Shown: positions 1 through 6,214, counted from the stretch's first letter. The stretch: 8,865 bases of DNA from Lachnospiraceae bacterium UBA7481 (GCA_002478505.1 DLOP01000041.1:4975-13839), one strand, 5' to 3'. Notes: generated by a model not told the origin, from the sequence alone. Made by a program: numbers and translations.

Positions 1-1551
1 CAGACGGTGTCGTCCGCGCGCCTTCTGTATTTTAATGATGCCCAGAGACAGGCAACCAAGGATGCCGGTAAAATTGCGGGTCTTGATGTAAAGCGTATCA
101 TCAACGAGCCGACGGCGGCAGCATTGGCTTATGGTCTGGACAATGAAAAAGAACAGAAGATCATGGTATATGACCTCGGCGGCGGTACTTTTGATGTATC
201 CATCATTGAGATTGGCGAGGGTGTTATCGAGGTATTGGCTACCAGCGGTGATAACAGACTTGGCGGTGATGATTTTGACCAGAGGATCACAGACTGGATG
301 TTAGAGGAGTTTAAAAAGGCGGAGGGTGTTGACCTTTCCAATGATAAGATGGCGCTTCAGAGATTGAAGGAAGCAGCTGAGAAGGCAAAGAAGGAGCTGT
401 CCGCTTCTACAACAACCAATATCAATCTTCCGTTTATTACAGCAACATCTGACGGACCGAAGCATTTTGATATGAACCTGACCAGAGCAAAATTTGAAGA
501 GCTGGTTCACGATCTGATCGAGAGAACGGCAGTTCCTGTCCAGAATGCATTGAAGGATGCAGGCGTAAATGCTTCCGAGCTTGGCAAGGTGCTGTTGGTA
601 GGCGGCTCTACCCGTGTGCCTGCTGTTCAGGAGAAGGTTAAACAGCTGACAGGACATGAGCCCAGTAAGACATTGAATCCGGATGAATGTGTAGCCATCG
701 GCGCTTCCATTCAGGGCGGTAAGCTTGCCGGAGACGCCGGTGCAGGCGAGATCCTTCTGCTTGACGTAACACCGTTGTCACTGTCCATTGAGACAGCAGG
801 TGGTGTGGCTACCAGACTGATCGAGAGAAATACCACGATCCCCACAAAGCATTCACAGGTATTCTCAACTTATTCTGACAATCAGACGGCTGTTGATATC
901 GTAGTGGTACAGGGTGAGAGACAGTTTGCGAAGGATAATAAGCTGTTAGGACAGTTCAGACTGGACGGTATTGCACCGGCTCCGAGGGGCATACCTAAGA
1001 TCGAGGTTACCTTCGATATCGATGCCAATGGTATTGTAAATGTATCCGCAAAGGATCTTGGAACAGGCAAAGAGCAGCATATCACCATCACGGCGGGCTC
1101 CAATATGTCTGATGAAGATATTGATAAGGCAGTAAAGGAAGCTGCAGAGTACGAGGCGCAGGATAAGAAGCGTAAAGAAGCTGTAGATACCAGAAATGAT
1201 GCTGATTCCATGGTATTCCAGGTAGAGAAGGCGCTTAATGACGTCGGTGATAAGGTAGATGCAGGAGAGAAAGCAAATGTAGAAGCAGACTTAAATGCAT
1301 TGAAGAGCCTGTTAGAGAGCACGAAGGATCAGGAACTCAGCGAATCTCAGGTGGCAGAGATCAAGGCTGCACAGGAGAAGATGATGGCAAGCTCCCAGGC
1401 GCTGTTTACTAAGATGTATGAGAATGCACAGGCTTCCGGTGCCGCAGGACCTGATATGTCCGGTATGGGCGGCGCTTCCGGAGCAGGCAGCAGCAGCGGC
1501 GGTGATGGCGGTGCAGATGATATCATAGATGGGGACTTCAAAGAGATATAA
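1..1551 (+). CDS. dnaK: Molecular chaperone DnaK (Hsp70), 5'-partial
   Basis: This is an ATP-dependent cytosolic Hsp70 that folds and protects proteins together with DnaJ and GrpE. The reading frame is open at the left edge, so the GTG at 7 is not a real start. Numbering from that GTG, recognisable DnaK begins at residue 8 with YFNDAQRQATKDAG. The phosphate-2 signature VYDLGGGTFDVSI lies at 54-66, the adenosine signature VLLVGGSTRVPAVQE at 195-209, and the interdomain linker with DVTPLSL at about 250-263. These are followed by the beta substrate-binding domain, the helical lid, and a Gly/Ser-rich tail ending DDIIDGDFKEI. About 115-120 N-terminal residues are missing compared with a ~610-residue family member. 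Bases 1-27 encode residues that do not fit the conserved ITVPA segment expected before YFND. dnaJ follows on the same strand after 105 bp, the usual Firmicute order. Identity is near certain; only the left end is doubtful. Confidence 0.97.
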   Translation, partial: QTVSSARLLYFNDAQRQATKDAGKIAGLDVKRIINEPTAAALAYGLDNEKEQKIMVYDLGGGTFDVSIIEIGEGVIEVLATSGDNRLGGDDFDQRITDWMLEEFKKAEGVDLSNDKMALQRLKEAAEKAKKELSASTTTNINLPFITATSDGPKHFDMNLTRAKFEELVHDLIERTAVPVQNALKDAGVNASELGKVLLVGGSTRVPAVQEKVKQLTGHEPSKTLNPDECVAIGASIQGGKLAGDAGAGEILLLDVTPLSLSIETAGGVATRLIERNTTIPTKHSQVFSTYSDNQTAVDIVVVQGERQFAKDNKLLGQFRLDGIAPAPRGIPKIEVTFDIDANGIVNVSAKDLGTGKEQHITITAGSNMSDEDIDKAVKEAAEYEAQDKKRKEAVDTRNDADSMVFQVEKALNDVGDKVDAGEKANVEADLNALKSLLESTKDQELSESQVAEIKAAQEKMMASSQALFTKMYENAQASGAAGPDMSGMGGASGAGSSSGGDGGADDIIDGDFKEI

Positions 1552-1563
1552 AACTGTGGAATC

Positions 1564-1602
1564 TGTCCGGGCATAATGTTCTGACGAGCATTATGCCGGA
1601 CA
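1564..1602 (+). other. Bulged hairpin between dnaK and dnaJ
   Basis: The arms are TGTCCG-G-GCATAATG (1564-1578) and CATTATGCCGGACA (1589-1602). They form 14 base pairs with one bulged G at 1570 and a 10-nt loop. No T-run follows the stem, so it is not a standard intrinsic terminator. In the dnaK-dnaJ spacer it could be an RNA-processing or stability element, or a partial terminator that lowers dnaJ output. The structure is visible in the sequence; its function is inferred. Confidence 0.6.
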
Positions 1603-1626
1603 TAATCTGCTTTATCATCATATAAT
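1597..1626 (+). promoter_or_regulatory. Possible internal promoter for dnaJ
   Basis: A perfect TATAAT lies at 1621-1626, 30 bp before the dnaJ GTG. Eighteen bp upstream is CGGACA (1597-1602), which matches TTGACA at 4 of 6 positions and lies inside the right arm of the intercistronic hairpin. The -10 box is good and the -35 is weak, so this is only a candidate. dnaJ is probably mainly transcribed from the operon promoter upstream of the window. Confidence 0.3.
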
Positions 1627-1656
1627 GTAAGATAGGATAAAGGGAGAAGACAAACG

Positions 1657-2844
1657 GTGGCAGAAAAAAGAGATTATTATGAGGTTCTTGGTGTAGATAA
1701 AAACGCTGATGATGCGGCTATTAAAAAGGCATACAGGAGTCTTGCCAAAAAATATCATCCGGATATGAATCCGGGAGATCAGGAAGCGGAAGTAAAGTTT
1801 AAAGAGGCATCAGAGGCTTATGCTGTTCTTAGTGATGCGGAAAAGAGAAGACAGTACGATCAGTTTGGCCATGCAGCATTTGAAGGCGGCGGAGCAGGCG
1901 GCTTTGGCGGATTTGATTTCTCCGGGGCTGATTTTTCTGATATCTTTGGGGATATTTTTGGCGATCTGTTTGGCGGCGGCAGAAGCCGTGGCAGAAGCAA
2001 TGGTCCGATGAAGGGAGCCAACCTCCGTACCCGAGTAAATATGACCTTTGAGGAAGCTGTTTTTGGCGTCACAAAGGAAATCGAAATCAATGTTAAGGAT
2101 CCCTGTCCTACCTGTAAGGGAAGCGGCGCAAAGCCGGGTACAAATCCTGAGACCTGCGCAAAGTGCGGCGGTAAGGGACAGGTGGTATTTACACAGCAGT
2201 CATTTTTCGGTACGGTCAGAAATGTACAGACCTGTCCGGATTGCGGCGGAACAGGTAAAGTGATCAAGGAAAAATGTACTGACTGCCGGGGAACAGGATA
2301 TGTTTCTATTCGTAAAAAATATTCGGTGGAATTTCCCGCCGGTGTGGATAATGGACAGTGCAAGCGTATGACGGGACTGGGTGAGCCGGGACAGAATGGC
2401 GGTCCACGCGGTGATGTGCTGGTGGAGGCAGTAGTTTCCAGACATCCGGTATTCCAGAGGCAGGATCGGGATATCTTTTCAACAGTGCCTATGTCATTTG
2501 CAGTAGCCTGTCTGGGCGGGGAGATCATCATTGATACGGTAGATGGACCGGTAGTCTATGAAGTAAAGCCGGGAACGGCAACCGATACAAGGATCCGGCT
2601 GCGTGGCAAAGGCGTACCTTCTCTGCGTGATCCTAAGAGCCGGGGAGATCATTATGTGACTCTGGTGATACAGGTTCCTACGAAGCTTTCCCATGAGGCG
2701 AAGGATTTGTTAAAGCAATTTGATCAGAAGACCGAAGATTCATTAAATGCGGCGGAGCGTTTCCGGGCATCCCGTAATAACGACAAGGATAATGATGGCA
2801 CCAATGGCGGCGGAGGAAAGAAGAGAAGGAAGAAATTGTTTTAA
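1657..2844 (+). CDS. dnaJ: Chaperone DnaJ (class I Hsp40)
   Basis: This is a 395-residue co-chaperone that delivers unfolded clients to DnaK and stimulates its ATPase. The J domain spans about residues 5-70, with the essential HPD at 34-36. A Gly/Phe-rich linker covers about 75-108. The four CxxCxGxG zinc motifs start at C150, C167, C193 and C207, so this is a full class I protein. The two beta-sandwich client-binding domains and the dimerisation region follow. The tail is unusually basic and glycine-rich (GGGGKKRRKKLF). The start is GTG, supported by AGGGAG at 1641-1646 and by alignment of the MAEKRDYYEVLGV N-terminus to the family. Length and domain order are normal. It lies directly downstream of dnaK on the same strand. 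Confidence 0.98.
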   Translation: MAEKRDYYEVLGVDKNADDAAIKKAYRSLAKKYHPDMNPGDQEAEVKFKEASEAYAVLSDAEKRRQYDQFGHAAFEGGGAGGFGGFDFSGADFSDIFGDIFGDLFGGGRSRGRSNGPMKGANLRTRVNMTFEEAVFGVTKEIEINVKDPCPTCKGSGAKPGTNPETCAKCGGKGQVVFTQQSFFGTVRNVQTCPDCGGTGKVIKEKCTDCRGTGYVSIRKKYSVEFPAGVDNGQCKRMTGLGEPGQNGGPRGDVLVEAVVSRHPVFQRQDRDIFSTVPMSFAVACLGGEIIIDTVDGPVVYEVKPGTATDTRIRLRGKGVPSLRDPKSRGDHYVTLVIQVPTKLSHEAKDLLKQFDQKTEDSLNAAERFRASRNNDKDNDGTNGGGGKKRRKKLF

Positions 2845-2860
2845 GATAAAATAATTTTTT
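2833..2860 (+). terminator. Weak AT-only terminator candidate after dnaJ
   Basis: An 11-bp stem pairs AAATTGTTTTA (2833-2843) with TAAAATAATTT (2847-2857) across a 3-nt loop, with one G-U pair. It runs into a T-tract (2855-2860) and overlaps the dnaJ stop codon. It has the shape of an intrinsic terminator but almost no GC, so it may be inefficient. It is the only candidate seen at the end of the heat-shock operon. Confidence 0.35.
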
Positions 2861-2903
2861 CGTTTGATGAGCATTATACTATCTATGAAGGAATGCAGTA
2901 AGG

Positions 2904-2912
2904 TGGTATAAT
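2904..2912 (+). promoter_or_regulatory. Extended -10 promoter of the toxin-antitoxin remnant
   Basis: TGGTATAAT is a perfect extended -10 element (TGnTATAAT). No good -35 box lies 16-18 bp upstream, as is common for extended -10 promoters. The transcript should start near 2919, about 45 nt before the antitoxin-like ATG at 2964. This argues against the in-frame ATG at 2913 as a start. Confidence 0.6.
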
Positions 2913-2963
2913 ATGCTTAAGAATCGAGATAAAAGAAAACTGACAGAAAAGGAGGAACAGGCA

Positions 2964-3122
2964 ATGAACGCAGAAATAAACCAGACAAGACCCTGTACGA
3001 TTTCGGAATCCATCATACAATCCTGTAAGGAAATAAAGAGTATGCGTGAAGGCAAGACTCCGAAGAGGTCTTTAGAAGATTTATTTACAAACATTGACAA
3101 ATGGAGTAAAGAGGAAAAATAA
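2964..3122 (+). CDS. Antitoxin-like small protein
   Basis: This 52-residue ORF starts at ATG 2964 with an excellent AAGGAGG site (2949-2955). The in-frame ATG at 2913 would add 17 residues, but it abuts the -10 box, so it probably lies before the transcript start. The protein is hydrophilic and charged. Its middle reads SCKEIKSMREGKTPKRS, followed by SLEDLFTNIDKW, which resembles the C-terminal toxin-wrapping part of small type II antitoxins. There is no obvious DNA-binding domain. The gap to the next ORF, a shortened RelE-like toxin, is only 3 bp, the usual antitoxin-toxin arrangement. The antitoxin call rests on this context and on recollection of similar short proteins; a family name (RelB/DinJ or other) is not secure. 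Confidence 0.55.
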   Translation: MNAEINQTRPCTISESIIQSCKEIKSMREGKTPKRSLEDLFTNIDKWSKEEK

Positions 3123-3125
3123 TAA

Positions 3126-3290
3126 ATGTACACAGTCATACCTACTCAACAATTTGAAAAGGATGTAAAATATTATGTCAAGAAAAAGGGGTTTGTGCAT
3201 ATTGGTAATGATATTAAGGCAATAACGGATGATAACAGAATACCTACCAATCAGGAAATTATTGAATTAGTGGAAACCTATTGTATGTAG
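3126..3290 (+). pseudogene. Internally deleted RelE/ParE-type toxin remnant
   Basis: This is a 54-residue ORF starting at ATG 3126, with GAGGA (3111-3115) upstream and a 3-bp gap after the antitoxin-like gene. Residues 1-34 (MYTVIPTQQFEKDVKYYVKK and on to HIGNDI) look like the N-terminal strand and first helices of clostridial RelE/ParE-family ribonuclease toxins. Residues 35-54 (DDNRIPTNQEIIELVETYCM) look like the C-terminal tail of the same proteins, which in my recollection follows a long core. Full members are about 100-120 residues. Here some 55-65 residues, including the central beta sheet and the catalytic basic residues, are missing with the frame kept. The product should not cleave mRNA. 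It could be a true small protein, but a decayed toxin explains both halves. The comparison is from memory. Confidence 0.55.
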
Positions 3291-3309
3291 AATAAAAAGA
3301 TGTCATGGA

Positions 3310-3350
3310 AGCCATCTGACACAGCTTAAAAATGTGCCGGATGGCTTTTT
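3310..3350 (+). terminator. Intrinsic terminator of the toxin-antitoxin remnant
   Basis: The left arm AGCCATCTGACACA (3310-3323) pairs with TGTGCCGGATGGCT (3333-3346): 13 of 14 positions pair, including one G-U, with one A-C mismatch. The loop is 9 nt and the T-tract runs 3346-3350. This closes the small rightward unit. The T-tract overlaps the stop codon of the converging xre gene. On the minus strand the same stem is followed by a T-run only after about 11 nt, so leftward termination would be weaker. Confidence 0.85.
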
Positions 3351-3561
3351 ACTTGTCTTTCGTTTCTGTATTTCTTCCGACGATATAATCAATACTTACC
3401 CCATAGTAGTCAGCCAGTTTAATAAAGACATCTATGGGGATATTTATTTTACCAAGCTCATATTTTGAGTAGGTAGTTTGCTTTATATTAAGATAATCAG
3501 CTAATTCCTGTTGCTTTTTATCATGGTCTTCTCTTAAATTTCTTATGTTTTCGAATATCAT
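3349..3561 (-). CDS. Xre/Cro-family transcriptional regulator, small
   Basis: This is a 70-residue protein that is almost entirely one Cro/C1-type helix-turn-helix domain. It begins IRNLREDHDKKQQELADYL, has the recognition part IKQTTYSKYELGK at about 26-38, and continues with IPIDVFIKLADYYGVSIDYI and a short polar tail. It has no ligand-binding or protease domain, so it probably acts as a dimeric repressor. The chosen start is ATG 3561-3559, with GGAG at 3571-3568 spaced 6 nt. A TTG at 3573 would add four residues but overlaps that ribosome site. It is divergent from the tad operon and converges on the toxin-antitoxin remnant. Three regularly spaced dyads just upstream are its likely operators, implying autoregulation and control of the rightward transcript. 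The fold is clear; the target is inferred. Confidence 0.9.
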   Translation of the reverse strand: MIFENIRNLREDHDKKQQELADYLNIKQTTYSKYELGKINIPIDVFIKLADYYGVSIDYIVGRNTETKDK

Positions 3562-3585
3562 AATTATCTCCAATAATTTTATTTA

Positions 3586-3616
3586 ATTATAAAAAGTCTT
3601 GACACGACTATTGCAA
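3586..3616 (-). promoter_or_regulatory. Probable xre promoter
   Basis: On the minus strand a perfect TATAAT lies at 3591-3586, about 25 bp before the xre ATG. The best -35 candidate is TTGCAA (3616-3611), 19 bp upstream. That spacing is slightly long, but the box lies inside the first dyad operator, as expected for autorepression. The predicted leader is very short, about 18 nt, and contains the GGAG site. Confidence 0.55.
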
Positions 3617-3628
3617 AATAGTCATAAT
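3599..3628 (+). promoter_or_regulatory. Rightward promoter P1 toward the tad operon
   Basis: A perfect TTGACA (3599-3604) is followed after 18 bp by CATAAT (3623-3628), which matches TATAAT at 5 of 6 positions. The spacer begins exactly with the first operator dyad, so bound regulator would block polymerase. No rightward gene lies between this promoter and the TadZ gene. Confidence 0.6.
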
Positions 3629-3674
3629 TCGACTATAATTTAATAGTCGTATTACGACTATTAAAAAATTTGCG
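3605..3674. repeat. Three-operator array, 25-bp period
   Basis: Three 20-bp dyads share the pattern CGACTATT-N4-AATAGTCG. O1 is at 3605-3624 (the last base of its right half differs), O2 at 3630-3649 (the last base of its left half differs), and O3 at 3655-3674 (perfect left half, right half AATTTGCG matching 5 of 8). They begin at 3605, 3630 and 3655, an exact 25-bp period. O1 and O2 cover the rightward promoter boxes and O1 covers the xre -35 region. The position beside a Cro/C1-type gene makes them its likely binding sites. The layout recalls phage operator triplets but uses different sequences. Confidence 0.85.
3611..3639 (+). promoter_or_regulatory. Rightward promoter P2 toward the tad operon
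   Basis: TTGCAA (3611-3616) and a perfect TATAAT (3634-3639) are separated by an ideal 17 bp. The -35 lies in the centre of dyad 1 and the -10 inside dyad 2. P1 and P2 overlap, and either or both could be used. Predicted starts fall near 3635-3646, giving an untranslated leader of about 170-180 nt before ATG 3817. Confidence 0.6.
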
Positions 3675-3816
3675 GTTAATATTCAGGCGTTGATGATAAA
3701 TGGCGTATATGGGCAAATAAAATATTAAAGCTATAGAAACTTTTTGAAAAAGGGTAAAAGAATAGGGCTTTAGGAAAAATCTAAATATTTATATTAAAAG
3801 AACAGGCGGTATGATA
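3675..3816 (+). other. AT-rich leader upstream of tadZ
   Basis: No ORF, RNA gene or convincing hairpin is visible between the operator array and the TadZ start. The stretch is AT-rich and probably forms most of the 5' leader if transcription starts at P1 or P2. I looked for further promoter pairs and found none with acceptable spacing. It ends with AGGCGG (3804-3809), the ribosome site for tadZ. No riboswitch class was recognised. Confidence 0.5.
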
Positions 3817-4866
3817 ATGAATATTAGAATGGCGGTTGCAGATAAGAATAGGGATTATGCCGAACGTGTCTCCGGCGTACTTCAGCAGTATGAGGAGCTT
3901 ACTTTATCGGTATTTACAAATGGTGAAAGTCTGCGCAGGGCAATTGAGGAAAATGCCTGCCAGATCGTATTGTTTGATCCGGATATTTCAGAAGAGAAAA
4001 TCCATTTTTCGGATCAAATCATGCCGATAGCGTTGGTGTCCGATGTTACGCAAAATACCGGACTTTATGATGATATAACCAAAATAAAGAAATATCAGCG
4101 GATCAGTAATATATATAAGGAAATTATCCGTAATTTCTCAGAGTTTGCCGGCAATGATGTCATATCATTTTATAGTGGAAATATAGCAAAGATGATGGCG
4201 GTGTATTCTCCTGTTGGCGGATGTGGGAAAACGGCAGTGGCAATGGCTGTTGCTGAACGACTGCACAAGGAGAAAAAACGCGTTCTTTTTCTCACTACGG
4301 AACAGATCAACAGTTCTGTATTAAAATTTCCTGTTAAAGAAGAGGGAATTACGGAATTGGTGGCAGCTCTGAATGGCAGCACCAATCTTGAATTAAAAAT
4401 AAAAGGTCTAATTAAGGAAAATGAAGATGGAATAATGTATTTGGAAGGCTTTAGCCGAATTGTAGATTATAAAGACGTTGACGAGAAAGAGTTATTGGAT
4501 GTCCTGAGAAAGGTGCGTACCTGTAATGTCTGTGATTATATTGTTGTGGATACCGGAAGCTGTATTGATGCATTGAGTAGTGCAGTACTGCATGAAGCGG
4601 ATAGAATCTTACTGGTTGTCCGCAATGATGAATGTGCTGAGTTTAAAGTAAATTCTTTTTTAGAGCAGAATATTGTTGATATACAGAGTGGCAAAATATT
4701 CATATTACAGAATTTTGCGGAGAGAAATAAACCTTTTATGAATACGAACGGTCTGCCAGTGGTTGGTATGTTCCACCATTATGGCAACTTAAAGATCAAG
4801 GATCTGGTGCAGAGCATGGTGCAGAGTGATGCCATTGATCTTGAGGCTGTTTGGAGCAAAAGATAA
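3817..4866 (+). CDS. tadZ: TadZ/CpaE-like pilus-positioning ATPase-fold protein
   Basis: This 349-residue cytoplasmic protein is a member of the ParA/MinD-like TadZ family, which localises the Tad pilus machine. Residues 1-110 form a receiver-like domain (MNIRMAVADKNRDYAERV start, acidic D9, a candidate phospho-acceptor region LFDPD at 52-56). Residues ~125-349 form a P-loop NTPase domain with YSPVGGCGKTA (130-140) and a Walker B-like IVVDTG (242-247). The MinD-type signature lysine expected just before GGxGKT is Val133, so the deviant Walker A motif is incomplete. A structurally studied TadZ from Eubacterium rectale has the same two-part plan with an atypical receiver domain. ATG 3817 is chosen because AGGCGG (3804-3809) is 7 nt away; ATG 3811 would leave 1 nt. 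It is the first gene of the operon, 20 bp before the preferred start of the TadA ATPase. Confidence 0.88.
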   Translation: MNIRMAVADKNRDYAERVSGVLQQYEELTLSVFTNGESLRRAIEENACQIVLFDPDISEEKIHFSDQIMPIALVSDVTQNTGLYDDITKIKKYQRISNIYKEIIRNFSEFAGNDVISFYSGNIAKMMAVYSPVGGCGKTAVAMAVAERLHKEKKRVLFLTTEQINSSVLKFPVKEEGITELVAALNGSTNLELKIKGLIKENEDGIMYLEGFSRIVDYKDVDEKELLDVLRKVRTCNVCDYIVVDTGSCIDALSSAVLHEADRILLVVRNDECAEFKVNSFLEQNIVDIQSGKIFILQNFAERNKPFMNTNGLPVVGMFHHYGNLKIKDLVQSMVQSDAIDLEAVWSKR

Positions 4867-4886
4867 AAGATGGGGTTGAGACTGAT

Positions 4887-6194
4887 ATGGGCAATGATTA
4901 TTTTATGCAGGAAGTTACTGCTTTAAAACGAAGTGTACAGGAAGCAAGTCGATTAAGGGAATATACGGATGAGGAATTCAATCTTCTGGTTGACCAGAAG
5001 TTGCAGGAGAGAATTGGCTGGGCGCAGGAGAATGATACGGAGTTGTATCGTTATTACCAAGGAATGTCTTTTAAGGATAAGAACTCCTTAAAGTATACAA
5101 TAAACGAGTCCGTGGAAGGGCTTGGCATTTTAGGTAAGATTATTACGGATACAAATATCACGGAAGTTATGATCAATGGTTATGATAACATCTTTATTGA
5201 AAAATCCGGTAAGCTGGAAAAGATGGATGAGCATTTTGAGAGTGAAGAGGATTTGATCAGGATTGTACAGAAATTTGTCAGTGCTATGGACAGGACGGTT
5301 GATGCAAGTAATCCGGTCGTAGATGCGAGATTGGAGGATGGCTCTCGTGTGCATGTTGTGTTTCCGCCTGTAGCATTGAGTGGTGTTACGGTTACGATTC
5401 GTCGTTTCCCAAAGGATCCGATGACGATTGAAAAGCTGTTAAGCTATGGATCTGTGACACCGGAAGCAGCCGATTTCCTGGAGAAGGCAGTAAGATCACG
5501 TCATAATATATTTGTTGCCGGAGGTACAGGAAGCGGTAAGACAACATTTTTAAATGCACTTTCTAACTTTATTCCGCCTTGGGAACGTGTCATAACAATA
5601 GAAGATTCTGCAGAGCTGCAGATTAAGAATGTCCCGAATCTTGTGCGTATGGAGACCAAAAAGGCCAATTCTAAAGAGGCTAATGAGATTACGATCAGAG
5701 ACCTGATCAAGGCTTCTCTAAGAATGCGTCCTGACAGGATCGTCGTCGGCGAGGTGCGTGGAGAAGAAGCGCTGGACATGCTGCAGGCAATGAACACCGG
5801 ACATGACGGAAGCTTGTCTACCGGACATGCAAATTCGCCGGAAGGAATGATCAGCCGTTTGGAAACAATGGTGCTTACTGGAAGCGCTGATCTTCCGTTA
5901 GAGGCAATCAGGATGCAGATCGCATCTGCTGTAGATTATATTGTCCACCTTTCAAGACTTCGTGACTTTTCACGAAAGACCATGGAAATTACGGAAGTAA
6001 CAGGATATAAAGACGGAAAAGTTACACTGAATCCTATCTATAAGTTCGAAGAAGATGAGAAGACAACCCTGCAGAAGGTTTCCGGCAAATTGCTCCGGAC
6101 AAAGAACAAGATACAGAATCAGGATAAGTTTATTCTGGCCGGAATCTATGATTATCTGGAGAGTGGTCAAGACGGAATGTCCATGCAGAAGTGA
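4887..6194 (+). CDS. tadA: TadA/CpaF secretion ATPase
   Basis: This is a hexameric cytoplasmic ATPase of the VirB11/GspE superfamily that powers Tad/Flp pilus assembly. In the 435-residue form, a helical N-terminal extension (1-~75) is followed by the N-terminal ring domain (about 80-175, ending VTVTIRRF). The motor domain has Walker A GGTGSGKT (212-219), an Asp box ITIED (236-240), Walker B RIVVGEVRG (284-292) and the His box TGHDGSLSTGH (304-314). All catalytic motifs look intact. The start is uncertain. ATG 4887 has a GGGGTTGA site (4872-4879) and lies 20 bp after tadZ. A TTG at 4851 would add 12 residues and overlap tadZ by 16 bp. It is followed by tadB in a tight overlap region, consistent with coupled translation. 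Confidence 0.96.
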   Translation: MGNDYFMQEVTALKRSVQEASRLREYTDEEFNLLVDQKLQERIGWAQENDTELYRYYQGMSFKDKNSLKYTINESVEGLGILGKIITDTNITEVMINGYDNIFIEKSGKLEKMDEHFESEEDLIRIVQKFVSAMDRTVDASNPVVDARLEDGSRVHVVFPPVALSGVTVTIRRFPKDPMTIEKLLSYGSVTPEAADFLEKAVRSRHNIFVAGGTGSGKTTFLNALSNFIPPWERVITIEDSAELQIKNVPNLVRMETKKANSKEANEITIRDLIKASLRMRPDRIVVGEVRGEEALDMLQAMNTGHDGSLSTGHANSPEGMISRLETMVLTGSADLPLEAIRMQIASAVDYIVHLSRLRDFSRKTMEITEVTGYKDGKVTLNPIYKFEEDEKTTLQKVSGKLLRTKNKIQNQDKFILAGIYDYLESGQDGMSMQK

Positions 6195-6214
6195 GAAGAG
6201 GGGTGAGAACATTT

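Noticed and set aside
7..9. GTG as a start codon for dnaK
   Set aside because: The conserved DnaK N-terminal ~115-120 residues are missing and the frame is open to the left edge, so this is an internal codon of a truncated gene.
1860..2531. 223-codon minus-strand ORF inside dnaJ
   Set aside because: It is antisense to a clearly conserved zinc-finger coding region, its proline-rich product reflects the glycine codons opposite, and no credible ribosome site was noted.
2913..2963. Longer N-terminus for the antitoxin-like ORF
   Set aside because: ATG 2913 directly follows the TATAAT box and would precede the transcript start; ATG 2964 has a near-perfect AAGGAGG site.
3562..3573. TTG start for the Xre regulator
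   Set aside because: It overlaps the GGAG site that serves the ATG at 3561 and adds only four residues outside the helix-turn-helix fold.
3740..3752. CTTTTT-G-AAAAAG inverted repeat in the tadZ leader
   Set aside because: A one-base loop cannot form this hairpin and the arms are simple A/T runs.
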